Origin: Kingdonia uniflora
Lineage: Eukaryota; Streptophyta; Magnoliopsida; Ranunculales; Circaeasteraceae
Reading direction: 5' to 3'
Assembly: GCA_014058105.1 (NCBI GenBank)
Contig: JACGCM010001011.1
Location: 1,555,501-1,619,500 of the forward strand
DNA length: 64,000 nt
The first letter of the stretch is position 1; each line of letters opens with the position of its first letter. Below the pieces are notes generated by a model, which did no database searches, had not been told where the DNA came from, and worked only from the letters and a program-made list of their open reading frames with translations. This document shows, in pieces, positions 36,147 through 47,199 of this stretch. Both the position numbers and the translations under genes were made by a program.

Positions 36147-37490
36147 ATGGCGAATCTCACAGAGAAGGAGGGTAAAAAGGGCAACCCACACATTTTGAAG
36201 GTGAAGCCTGAGAAGTTCAATGGTACTGAATTCAAGCGTTGGCAGTAGAAGATGCTATTCTTTCTCACAACTCTGAACTTAGCAAAATTCCTCAAGGAGG
36301 ACAAACCAGAGTTGAAGGAGGAAGAATCTGACCTAACAACTGTAGTAGCAGTGGAGGCGTGGATTCATTCTGACTTTCTGTGTCGGAATTATTTTCTGAA
36401 TGGGTTGGACAACACATTGTATAATGTGTACAGTCCAACGGAGTCTGCAAAGGAACTGTGGGAATCCTTAGACCATAAGTATAAGACGGAAGATGCCGGA
36501 CTGAAAAATTTTGTAGTTGGCAGATTCCTGGATTATAAAATGGTGGATTCCAAGATTGTAATTAGTCAAGTACAGGAACTGCAGATTATCTTGCATGATA
36601 TTCATGCAGAAGGTATGAGATTAAGTGAATCTTTTCAGGTTGCTGCGATAATTGAGAAGTTGCCTTCATCCTGGAAGGACTTTAAAAGTTATCTGAATCA
36701 TAAGAGGAAAGAAATGAAGTTGGAGGAACTGATCGTAAGGCTAAGGATCGAAGAAGATAGCAAATCCAATGAAAAGAAGGATGTTGTTCATTCTTACGAT
36801 GCCAAGGCTAACATGGTCGAGGGAAACCCTAAACCCCATAAGAAAAATAGGAAGAAAGGGAAAAATGGGAAGAATTTCCTGGGCCCTAAGGGCAAGGAAT
36901 TTAAGAAGTTCACAGGGAGTTGTTATCTTTATGGAAAACCAGGGCACAAGTTAATGGAATGTCGCAAGCGTAAAAGCGGACCAGAAAGTGGCAAAGGCAC
37001 TCAAGCAAACATTGCTGAGATGGAGAACATGTGTGCAGTGATCTTCGAAATCAACCTAGCAAGCGATTCCAGAGGATGGTTTGTGGACACAGGGTCTACA
37101 CGTCATATATGCTATGACATGAGTTTATTTACTACCTACAATAAGACTGAACATGAAGAGAAAGTGTTCATGGGCAACGTTTCGATGTTAAGGGTCGAAG
37201 GAAAAGGGAAAGTAGTTCTGAAATTCACATCTGAAAAAGAAGTTACTTTGAATGAAGTGTTGCATGTGCCTGATATCTGCAAGAACCTTATTTCTGGAGC
37301 ATTGCAGATCAAGAATGGATTCAAGTTAGTGTTTGAGTCAAACAGATGTATCATGACTAAGAATGGTGTATTCATAGGAAAAAGTTATGAGTGTGATGGA
37401 CTGTTCAAACTAGCAGTCTTGTGTAAACCAGTTTCAATTATTAATAAGAATGAGAATTCAATTTACTTGCTTGAGTCATTTAATGTTTAG
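36147..37490 (+). pseudogene. gag and protease of copia C2
   Basis: The start at 36147 (MANLTEKEGKK) is in frame with the long frame from 36252; one stop (TAG at 36246-36248, in place of Gln) separates them. The gag core shows 'FNGTEFKRW' and 'LNGLDNTLYN'. The zinc knuckle near 36920 reads CYLYGKPGHKLMEC, with its second cysteine changed to tyrosine. The protease site 'WFVDTGSTRHIC' near 37078 keeps D-T-G. A TAG at 37488-37490 replaces the tryptophan expected before HQRLGH, and integrase then continues in the same frame. Confidence 0.9.
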
Positions 37491-38855
37491 CATCAACGAT
37501 TAGGACATGTAAATTATGGTTCGCTGCGTAAATTAGTCTATTTAGGATTGCTGCCTAAATTCAATCTTGATTGCAAACAAAAATGTGAAGTGTGTGTTGA
37601 AGCAAAATTTGCTAAACAACCATTCCATTCTATTGAACAACGTAAAACTGAATCGCTAGATTTGATTCACAGTGATCTCTGCGATTTGAAGTTTATTCAA
37701 ACACGAGGCGGAAAGAAGTACTTTATTACTTTCATAGATGACTGTACAAGATATAGTCATGTCTACTTGCTCAGAAGCAAAGATGAAGCACTGGAAGTAT
37801 TTATTATGTTCAAAAATGAGGTTGAGACTCAACTCAACAAAAAGATAAAAATTCTTCAAACTGATAGAGGTGGAGAATACGACTCTATTACATTTGGAGA
37901 ACTGTGTGCAAAGTTTGGTATTATACACCAAACTACTGCACCTTACACTCCTCAGCATAATGGAGTTGCTGAGAGAAAAAATAAAACTTTAAAGAATATG
38001 CTTAATGCTATGCTTATTAGTTCTGGTTTGTCGCAGAACCTGTGGGGGGAGGCGTTACTTTCTGCGAATTACATTCTCAATAAGTTACCTCACAAGAAGA
38101 TTGAAAAGACTCATTATGAACTCTGGAAAGGCAGAGAGCCTTCCTATAAGTTCTTAAAAGTGTGGGGGTGTCTTGCAAAGCTACAAATACCATTGCCAAA
38201 AAGATCTAAGTTAGGACCTAAAACTATTGACTGTATTTTTATTGACAATGCCAATAACAGTAGTGCATATAGATTTATCGTATACAAATCTGAAATAAAT
38301 GATGTGCATGAGAATACCATTATTGAATCACGAGATGCTATATTTTTTGAAAATATATTTCCATATAAAAAGAGTGATACTGTGAATCCTCTTAAAAGAA
38401 CAACTGATGTTGCTTCTGGTAGTGATCAACATATCACTCCTACAAATTCTGATTTTAATGCAGAACCAAGACGTGGGAAACGACTTAAAGTTGCTAAGTC
38501 TTTTGGCAAAGATTTTGTAGCATTTTTGTTGGAAAATGAGCCTCAAACCTTCAAGGAAGCCATGGCTACACCTGAAGCTCCTAGTTGGCTAGAGGCTGTA
38601 CAGAGTGAGACAAACTTTATAATGCACAACCATACTTGGGAATTGGTAGATCTTCCACCTGGCAACAAACCTATAGGTTGCAAGTGGATTTTCCAAAAAA
38701 AATTGAGACCTGATGGTTCAATTGAAAAGTACAAAGCCAAACTTGTTGCCAAAGGATATAGGCAAAAAGAAGGTTTAGACTATTTTGATACATATTCTCC
38801 AGTGACAAGAATAACTTTCATTCGCATGTTGATAGCTATTGCAGTTAGTGCATAA
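37491..38855 (+). pseudogene. Integrase and reverse transcriptase N-terminus of copia C2
   Basis: The GAG pre-integrase motif 'HQRLGHVNYGSLRKL' and zinc pair 'CEVCVEAK' come first, then the catalytic acids in 'FIDDCTRYSH', 'LQTDRGGEYDS' and 'GVAERKNKTLKNML', all present. The reverse transcriptase begins near 38530 ('FKEAMATPEAPSWLEA', 'CKWIFQKKLRPDGSIEKY', 'GLDYFDTYSPVTR'). The frame ends at 38853-38855 and reading moves to another frame within the 38839-38855 overlap, a single frameshift. Confidence 0.92.
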
Positions 38856-40064
38856 GCTTGAAATACATCAAATGGATGTTAAAACAACATTATTGAATGG
38901 TGAATTAAATGAAGAAATATATATGAGCCAACCTGAGGGATTCATTGTCCGAGGCCAAGAAAATAAAGTGTGTCGGTTGGTTAAATCTCTTTATGGATTG
39001 AAGCAGGCACCTTTACAATGGTATGACAAAATTGATGGAGTTATGATTAAGGATGGCTTTAAAATTAATGAAGGTGATAGATGCGTCTATATTAAAAGCA
39101 TTAATGGTAAGCATGCCATTGTATGTCTTTACGTAGACGATATGCTCATCATGGGGACTAACATCAATGTTATTATGTCAACAAAGAATATGTTGTCCAA
39201 ATTTTTTGATATGAAGGACTTAGGTGTTGCAGATGTTATTCTTGGCATAAAGATTAACAGAGCACCACAGGGACTTGTGTTGTCTCAATCACATTATATA
39301 GAGAATGTACTTAAGAAGTTTAATAAATTTGACTGCCGTGGTGTTCAGACACCATACGATAATATGCGTCAATTGATTAAACACAAATGTAAGCCTATTT
39401 CTTAAATAGAGTATGCACGCATCATAGGCAGTCTAATGTATATTATGAACTGCACTAGACTAGATATTGCTTATGCAGTTAGCAAACTGAGTCGTTATAC
39501 TATAAACCCTGGACCGAGCTATTGGGAAACGTTAATCAGGGTTTTACAGTATTTAAAGCATACAATAGACTATGGGTTGCACTACAGGGATACAGTGATG
39601 CAAACTGGATATCAGATTCTAACGAGTCATACTCCACAAGTGGATACGTGTTTATACTTGGTGGTGGAGCTGTCTCATGGAAATCCTCAAAACAAACATG
39701 CATAGCTCGATCAACTATGGAATCAGAGTTTGTTGCTCTAGATTTAGCGGGAGATGAAACTGAGTGCCTTTGACAGTTTTTAGAGGATATTCCTATGTGG
39801 CCAAAGCCAGTACCTGCCTTATGTATCCATTGCGATAATCAAGCAGCGATTGCAAGGGCAAATAATAATGTCTATAACGGTAAGTCACGACATATACGTC
39901 GTAGACATAATACTGTAAAGAAATTACTTGCAAGTGGAGTTATATCCATTGACTTTGTGAAGTCCAGTGACAACCTAGCGGATCCATTTACAAAAGGGTT
40001 GGCAAAAATGCAAATTTTTTCCACATCGAGGGGAATGGGCTTAAAGCCTTTAAATACGAGTTAA
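38839..40064 (+). pseudogene. Reverse transcriptase C-terminus and RNase H of copia C2
   Basis: 'MDVKTTLLNGELNEEIYM', 'SLYGLKQAPLQWYDK' and an intact 'CLYVDDMLIMGTN' mark the reverse transcriptase. A stop at 39403-39405 precedes '[15 protein letters not shown]'. A frameshift near 39590 leads to RNase H '[20 protein letters not shown]' and '[13 protein letters not shown]'; TGA at 39771-39773 interrupts before 'CDNQAAIARANN' and 'DNLADPFTKGL'. The protein ends at 40064, 548 bp before the polypurine tract. Confidence 0.9.
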
Positions 40065-40626
40065 CCTCAGTGGAAACCTAACCTAGTTGATTGGAGATCC
40101 CATGATCTAGGTTCAATAGGACAACTAGTTGTGAGTTACTCAACAAGAGCACTGCGGAGATTTTAACTCCTACCCATTCCACGATGTGAACAGTGTAACC
40201 TGTCGGGTTTTTCAGGGTAAGTTCTCTGAACTTTTAATGATTCCTATGACTTGTATTGACAAGTGGGGTATGACAGGGTACTCTTAATAGACAATCACCT
40301 ATGTGAGCGTGAGGTGGGGCCACTTCTATGAGAATTTTATACGGCAAAATTCTCTAATAGTGCTTATGAATCCAGGATTTGTTCAGGGCCGAATTGAACA
40401 CAACTGTGAGAGCCGATTGCGTTTGGAATAGTAATGTGTGAAGACTATTATCTTGGTTTACACCAAAGCTGATAGTTCAAGACATTTGTTCACTAATCAG
40501 CGTAAATCCGATAATTTTTTACTAGAGAAGGTTCAAGTCCATAAGACACCTCTCTCGATGTAGGATCATTCCCTGATTTTCTCTATTTTGTCTGAGTTTG
40601 TCTATTACCATTCAAATGTGGGGGAT

Positions 40627-41302
40627 TGTTGGAAAATATAATATGATTTGTTTTTCCTTTAAGTTTGAATGGTGAAACTAAGTGGTTTTAGTCCCACATT
40701 AGATATGAGGGAATCACAACTCTCCTATATAAGTAAATCAAACACTTACCTTGTTGTAATGAGTGTGAGAGTTGGTGGGTCACACGCGCATGTGCGACAT
40801 GTGCGGCCCATGTGTGCAAGCTAGCTTGGGTGCATGGGCTACCCATGGGCTTGCTCGACCTAGGAAACCCGCTTATTATTATAAGTCTATGATTGGGCCT
40901 TGGGGCCTTGGGCTATGGGCTCATGGGGATTCCTTTAAACACTTAGTCGTTTTTTTGGGTTTAGGGTGTCTCCAACAGACGCACCTTAAGGTGTGACTCT
41001 TGGTGAAGAGTCACCTATGCTCTATATAACCTAATTTCATTTTCATTTATTATCATCAGTTTTTTAAGAGTTTTCTTGAGTCTTTTTACAAAGAGAAAAC
41101 AGACGCAATCAAAGTTCGTTTGGCAGAAAGATAGAATTGTTTTTTTCTTTCTGCGACTGATCGTTGTATCCTGGGAGACAGGGGCCTATATTCCTGCAAA
41201 GCACTGTGGCAGGGGCGAATCTGTCTTAAGGAAATAGTGTGTATACACTAGACTCGATCATCTCCTTAAGAGGTGTTGGTTTTTCATGCAGATAAGAGAT
41301 CA
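40627..41302 (+). repeat. 3' LTR of copia C2
   Basis: It begins after 'caaatgtgggggat' and ends 'gataagagatca'; same length as the 5' LTR. Confidence 0.94.
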
Positions 41303-41721
41303 AGTCATTCGAACGACTTTAGCGATTAAGTTCCAAACCCTATAAAGTGTACAGGTTGTTCGAACGAAATCCCATCTCGTTCGAACGACTTCTTCAGTCT
41401 TTGAATTCAAAACGTAACATTTGACAATCTTGTTCGAATGAACTCCAATCTCGTTCGAACGACTTCGACCTTCTTTCAGCTCTTCTTTAGCAACTTCGAA
41501 CAGAACCAGCTCGAGTCTTCAGGTAACATAACCAGTTCGAACTCCAGGTAACTTAAACCAGTTCAAATCTTCAGGATACTTGACTAGCTCAAATTTTTGT
41601 CGATCTTAACCAGTTCGAATCTGAACATTGAAAATCTCATTTTCAATCCGTCTTCAATCCTTGAACTGAAACATCCCGAACTAAAACGACCTCAATCATA
41701 ATTCGAGTTCATACCTTAACA

Positions 41722-42200
41722 AGAAGGTTTTTAATACTGATGTAATAACTATCATTTACATTTCAAAACCTAAAACTGAAAACTGAAAGTTTATCAAAAT
41801 ATTTTAGTAGCCACCCAAAATGACTCCCAACATATTGCATCTTTTAAGCCCTCTCAGTCTCCATAGTACAGACCTGCAAGATAAGCAAAGTTGACACTTG
41901 AGTGGTCATAGTGCAGATTTTGTAGATTTTTTTTCCTTTTTTTGCTTGTTAAACAGTGCCTGCGTTTCTCTCTCCCAAAGGCAAGTGTACTGTAGATAAA
42001 ATGGAGAGACATTTAAGAAGGTTTTCCCTCTATTGTGACCGATTTTTTTGACCTTTTCCACTAGTAAAACATTGGTATATATCAAGTACTTTATGGTGTA
42101 GGGTATGTTTGAGCGGTAAGGGTTATCGGTTTCGAGTCTAGATTGAACTGAAGCACTTGGCACAAAGTGGTAATCTGAAAAAGAGATAATGACAAGCAAA
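41722..42200 (-). pseudogene. Fragments of FAF-like gene copies (units A1 and A2)
   Basis: At 41800-41835 the complement encodes a C-terminus ending in ESFWVAT-like residues, as in the intact gene at 60402 (GSFWVAT). At 42200-42118 the complement encodes 'TTLCQVLQFNLDSKPITLT', matching the N-terminus 'TTLCQELQLSLD' of the intact genes, but the start codon is lost. Between them (41848-42060) lies a block that belongs upstream of FAF genes, so two incomplete units are joined. The downstream block at 41727-41795 continues from 34930-35018 across the solo LTR. Confidence 0.8.
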
Positions 42201-42224
42201 AGGGAGAAAATTGGATCAAGTGGG

Positions 42225-43190
42225 CAAAAGGCAACTTGCAGCTAGAATTGAGTGGGAGTCCTTTGCCTTTCAAAAGATGTGGTTTTCTTTTATCAACCTC
42301 TCACAATGCAGATTTGCAAGATAAGCAAAGCTGACACTTGAGACGTCCTATACATCATATATGTAGATTGTGTAGATTTTATTTCCTCTTTTGGTTGTTA
42401 AACAATGACAATATTTTTATTATCTCCAAAGGCACGTGTCCGATGGAGTGGCGCTTAAGACGATTTTCCCTCCTCCGCGGTCAAATTTAATGAACTTTAC
42501 CATCAGCAAAAACAAAGATCAATTACTACGTACATGGTGTAGAATCTTTGTAATATGTCTGCTGCAGGTCCAACTGTCCAAGTAGGAACAACTGCCCAAG
42601 TAGGTACGCCCATGAGAAAAGTATTTCAATTAGGTTTAGGGATAAGTTGATGTATGTTGTATGACTGGCCAAGACATTGTACCAACTTGGTTGACCTCTT
42701 CTTATATCTAGTTAGACGTGGTCCATTTTGCATTTTAGCAAATACTTGGTTTAGGACTATCTCATGTCCCTTTCCTTGTCGATATATTTCAAGGCGCGGG
42801 AAAGGTGTACATCCATGATTTTTGTATTAGTAGAGAGCTATAAAGCTCAAGAATTAATTAACAAGTGAAGTTAACTCAAATTCCTATAGGAGACTTAGTT
42901 CAAATCTTTTGCATATGTGAAGATAACTCTTGACGAAAATTTGAAGAGAAAATCCAACTATTTCGGAGAACTTGAATGATCAACCAAATTTGCAAGTGAG
43001 ATCCAAGATTGTCTCTTTAATACGTTCCATTGATTAGTCGATTTGCAGGATTTCCTATTTTAATTTATAAATACTGAGGAGAATTCATGAAACGTAAGGG
43101 AAGTATATATAGAGAAGGTGAAACGATTTACAGTAATGATTTATAACTACCATTTGCATTTTTGAAAATAAACAAAAACAAAGAATCAAA
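42225..43190 (-). repeat. FAF upstream blocks and the downstream block of the next unit (A2/A3)
   Basis: In order: 'cctttcaaaagatgtggt' (42258), 'gcaagataagcaaagctgac' (42315), 'ggcacgtgtccgatggagtg' (42431, containing CACGTG), 'ctatctcatgtccctttcct' (42757), 'gaagataactcttgac' (42919) and the downstream block 'agtcgatttgcaggatttcc' to 'aactaccatttgcattt' (43035-43160). The same order occurs at 53270-54115 and 56280-57530. No coding sequence. Confidence 0.75.
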
Positions 43191-43901
43191 ATATGGAAAA
43201 AACTGAGTACACTGTACACCCCGAATGGGGAACCATTTTGTGGCTTTGCCTTACGCCCCTAAGACTTCACTAGAATTGCTACTTAGGAAACCATTTTTGT
43301 ATTGGATCTTTAGTGCAAGAGTTATAAGTTCAAGTATGTTTTTGAGTTATTGCCCACCACCTTCACACACAAGAAGAGGACAATATAAATGATTGAGTAG
43401 GAGTTGTTTTCACGAAAAAGTTTCTTCAATTGGATTTGTGTATTTCTTTCCAAATATTTTTGGAGGCATACTTTTTATATGGTTTGCCTTACCTTCATCG
43501 TGTGAACTCCATAATATTGTAGTATTCCAACCTAGCGGTGACCCTCTTATCTAATCACATGCTTTGGTCCACTCGCCAATTAAATCAACCCAATCCCTTG
43601 TCTCTTTCGTGTCCGCATATCCACCACTTCCATATCATTTAGACGATATAAAATTACTGCGAGGCGAGGGCTACATGTGGACCTTGGCACCTTGCAAAAG
43701 AGTATATGTGGACTCAACTTTTCGAAAACTAGGTTTACATGTTCCATACTTTACAAGAGTTACATTTTATTATCATTTTCCTAAACTAATTTTGGTGTTT
43801 TGGCGGAAACCTTATTACTATAATTTATGGTTACATATTGGCGAAAAATAAAATGACAAGTTCAAATGCAACATATTTAGATGTGAAAAACCTTATTACT
43901 A
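43191..43901 (-). repeat. FAF upstream region of unit A3, gene lost
   Basis: 'ggatctttagtgcaagagtt' at 43306 and 'gaggacaatataaat' at 43376 match positions just upstream of the intact FAF gene (56138 onward). 43520-43890 repeats the distal block also seen at 2447-2890. FAF coding sequence is absent; a short plus-strand similarity to the FAF C-terminus at 43231-43250 is too brief to trust. Confidence 0.6.
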
Positions 43902-43973
43902 TAAAGTTTCAGTTTTCAATTTTAGGTTTTGAAATGTAAATGATAGTTATTACATCAGTATTAAAAACCTTCT
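43902..43973 (-). repeat. Inverted copy of the solo-LTR flank
   Basis: These 72 bases are the complement of 41722-41793 with one or two mismatches, including the AGAAG target duplication (here cttct), and abut the C3 LTR in the same relative position. The LTR and its flank therefore form one inverted repeat. Confidence 0.9.
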
Positions 43974-44774
43974 TGTTAAGGTATGAACTCGAATTATGTT
44001 CGAGGTCGTTTTAGTTCGAGTTATTTCACTTCAAGGATTGAAGTCGGATTGAAAATGAGATTTTCAATGCTCAAATTCGAACTGATTAAGATCGACAGAA
44101 GTTCAAGCTGGTTAAGTATCATGAAGATTCGAACTGGTTAAGTTAACTGGAGTTTGAACTTGTTATGTTGCCTGAAGACTCGAGCTGGTTCTATTCGAGT
44201 TACTGTAGAAGAACTCAAAGGAGGTCGAAGTCATTCGAACGAGAATTGAGCTCGTTCGAACGAGATTGTCAAATGTTACGATTTGCATTCAAAGACCAAA
44301 GAAGTTGTCCGAACGAGATGAGATTTCGTTCGAACGACCTGTATGTTTTCTAGGGCTGGAACCTCCACTCGCTTAAGTTGTTTGAACGACTTTATATTTT
44401 GTTCGAACGAGATTTGCCTGGCTGCTTTTGTGAGTTCTACCTCGAGATCCGTTCTACTTGTATTTAGTCCTCTAATATATAAAAAGAACTTAAGTTATTT
44501 AGTTAGCCTATCCTTTTCCTGTGAGTTTAATTCTAGACCTAAAATTTGAGAGACTCCATTAAAGCTTGAGAAGCTTGGAGAGATCGTTGTAACCCGTTTG
44601 ATTAACATAGTGAATTGTTTGGGGAGTGGTTTTTTATCTGAAAGGGTTTTCCACTTCCCTCATCTGGGAATTCTTATGTTCTTTATTGTTCTGTGTTTCT
44701 TAGTCTGGTTGATTGGCATATTCTGTATATCGTTCTTGTAGTAGAAGAGAGATTAGCTACCTCAATTCTCAGCA
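43974..44774 (+). repeat. 5' LTR of copia C3 with clustered TTCGAACGA motifs
   Basis: Six near-copies of the palindrome TCGTTCGAACGA lie at about 44231, 44251, 44307, 44326, 44388 and 44401, and 'aatatataaaaag' at 44475 is a likely TATA region. It ends 'ctcaattctcagca'. Confidence 0.9.
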
Positions 44775-44819
44775 ATTGGTGTCAGAGCTTGTGTTACAGG
44801 GCTTGTGTGGTGAAGAGCG

Positions 44820-46186
44820 ATGGCCGATCAGGAGAAGTTGAAGATCACGAAGTTCAATGGATCGAATTTTAGAGTGTGGAAGATGTAGATAGAAGATTAC
44901 CTCTATCAGATGATCTTGATTTATCGCTGGGAGGAGCTGAGATGATGTCAGCAGAATACGATGTTGCTAAGTGGGCGCGATTGGTTCGCAAGGCGCTTAG
45001 AACCGTTAGGTTAGCGCTGTCATCTCAAATTCTACACATGATCTCCAAAGTTACGACCACGAAAGGTTTGATGGAGACGTTGTCCGCTATGTAATCGGAA
45101 CTGTCTGGGGCAAACAAGGTACACCTTTTACGATGCTTATTTACTTTGAAGATGAAGGATAATGGTAGTGTGCAAGCTCATATCAGTGAGTTCAATACCA
45201 TATATGTTAAACTGGAATCCGTTAAAATTATTTTTACCGAGGAGGTGAGAGCGTGGGCTTTTTTAGGGTAGATGCCTGTGAGTTGGGAAGGGTTTATTAC
45301 AGTTGTGAATAACTCACCGAAGAAGGAAGACATCAAATTTGACACTATAGTCTCGTTGATTATGAGTGAAGATAATAGATGTAAAACATCTGAACCCTCT
45401 TCGACTTCAAATAGCAGCATGTTGAACGTCGAGGAAAGAGGGAGGTCTTACATAAAAGGGCCGAAATTTAGAAGGGGTCGATCACAGTCAAGAAGAAAGT
45501 CTAAGCCGCCCGGTGCGTGTTGGACTTGTAGAAAGAAGGGTCACTTCAGGCGAGATTGTAACTCTTCTTCTTCTAAGAAGATTGATGATAAAGAGAAAGA
45601 TACAATAAACCTTACTGAGGAGGTTAGTTATGACGAGGCTCTACTACTATCGTGTGACAATGTTAAGGAATCTTGGATACCTGATATGGGTACCTCTTTC
45701 CATGCTACTGCTAACGTAGGTTTTCTAACTAATATTGTTAAAGGCGACTTTGGTACGGTCTTTCTTGCAGATAAGAGTGCACATAATATTACTGGAAAGG
45801 GAAATGCTAGGTTGTTATTGCCTTCAGGGGAAACGTTGGTTTTACAGAATGTGCGACTTGTACCCAAATTGGGACGCAACCTTATTTCGGTTAGCAAATT
45901 GGCGGATGATGGCGGATATGTGAGTACCTTTGGTACAACCTTCTGGAAGGTTACTAAGGGAGCTATGCTAATAGCTCGAGGCTTGCGACAAGGAGCGTTG
46001 TATACAACGCAAAACATAATTTCCACTATTTGTGCGGCTACTCTGGGGATTGATACAAATACGTGGCACAAACAGCTCGGTCATATGAGTGAAAATGGGA
46101 TGAAGATAATGGTCACAAAGAGAAAGCTAGAGGGTCTTGCTGAGGTTGATCTCAAGTTTTGTGAAGAGTGTGCTCTTGCGAAATAG
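44820..46186 (+). pseudogene. gag, protease and integrase N-terminus of copia C3
   Basis: gag starts at 44820 (MADQEKLKITKFNGSNF), but a stop follows VWKM within about 20 codons. An intact zinc knuckle CWTCRKKGHFRRDC lies near 45527. The protease site reads 'WIPDMGTSFHAT', where D-S-G is expected. The pre-integrase motif 'WHKQLGHMSENGMKIM' precedes 'CEECALAK' and a TAG at 46184-46186. Confidence 0.85.
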
Positions 46187-46790
46187 AAGAATGTCAGTTT
46201 TAAATTACCTAGAAGATCAAGGAAACTCGAAAAGCTGGATCTTGTACACACAGATGTTTGGGGGCCAACCAAGGTGTCTTCTCTTGGGGGTTCTCATTAT
46301 TATGTTACTTTAACGATGATGCTACTCGTAAACTGTGGGTCTTCTTCGTGAAGAACAAGTCAGATGTGTTCAATAAATTTAAGAGGTGGAGGGCACTAGT
46401 TGAAAATCAAACCGGTTTGAAACTGAAGTGTCTCAGGTTGGATAACGGGGGAAAATGGGATTAGGAGACAAAAGACTATTCCCAAAATACCGCAACAAAA
46501 TGGTATTACAGAACGCATGAACCGAATAATAAACGAAAGAGTGAGGAGTATGAGACTCAACGCTGGATTGCCAAAGTATTTTTGGGCGAATGCGTTTAGT
46601 ACGGTGGTGTACATAATTAACAGAGGGCCTTCAACGGCTTTAAAATTTGGAATTCCTGAAGAAGCATGGATCAGTAAAGAGGTAAACCTTAATCACTTAT
46701 ATATTTTCGGTTGTACCTCATATGTGCTTGATAATTCAGATACAAGGACCAAGTTAGATGCAAAGTCGATGAAATGCATATTCATTTGAT
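46187..46790 (+). pseudogene. Integrase core of copia C3
   Basis: 'KLDLVHTDVWGPTKVSSLGG' precedes a frameshift that destroys the first catalytic region; 'KLKCLRLDNGGKWD' marks the second, ended by a stop near 46461; 'QQNGITERMNRIINERVRSM' keeps the glutamate of the third. The tail 'FGCTSYV' and 'CIFI' follow to 46789. Confidence 0.82.
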
Positions 46791-47199
46791 ACGGTGGTGA
46801 TGAGTTTGGATACCAATTTTGGGATGCGAAGAATCGAAAAGTTATCCAGAGCCATAATGTTACATTCAATGAGAAAGTCTTATATAAAGACTTCAAAGTA
46901 CCTGTGGAAACGAATCGAAGTAAAGCAGCGAAAAGTATCAATATTGAATTTGAACCCTTTCGAGAGGTTGATGAAGGAGTCCTTGTTGAGTCCGATGCAC
47001 CAGATCAAAACGAGGAACCTAATGATCTAGACAGTCCAATAGCACTTCGAATGGAGCCGAAAGTTACAAGAATTCTGGCTTGGTACGTTAACTCCTTAAA
47101 TTACTTGTTACTTACAGATGGTGGCGAACCTGAAAGTAACAAGGAGGCTTTAGATGTGGAAGCCAAAAGTAAGTGGGGGCTTTCTATAGATGATTAGAT

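Larger units (their letters stand above)
35425..41302 (+). mobile_element. Ty1/copia retrotransposon (C2), youngest nested insertion
   Basis: Both LTRs are 676 bp, with roughly 20 differences counted by eye (about 3%). Flanking bases are agtcg (35420-35424) and agtca (41303-41307), a 4/5 match for the target duplication. gag-pol reads 36147-40064 in one order with about four stop codons and two frameshifts, so it is nearly complete but inactive. The polypurine tract is at 40612-40626. Confidence 0.95.
35019..41721 (-). mobile_element. Solo LTR of copia family C3, split by a nested copia element
   Basis: Pieces 35019-35424 and 41303-41721 together make one minus-strand LTR of about 820 bp, matching the complement of 43974-44774. 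Perfect target duplications AGAAG lie at 35014-35018 and 41722-41726. The join is interrupted by the copia element at 35425-41302. No internal coding region of C3 is present, so it is a solo LTR left by LTR-LTR recombination. Confidence 0.93.

Noticed and set aside
43225..43250. Plus-strand similarity to the FAF C-terminus
   Set aside because: About 20 of 24 bases match, but it is too short and in the opposite orientation to neighbouring FAF blocks.
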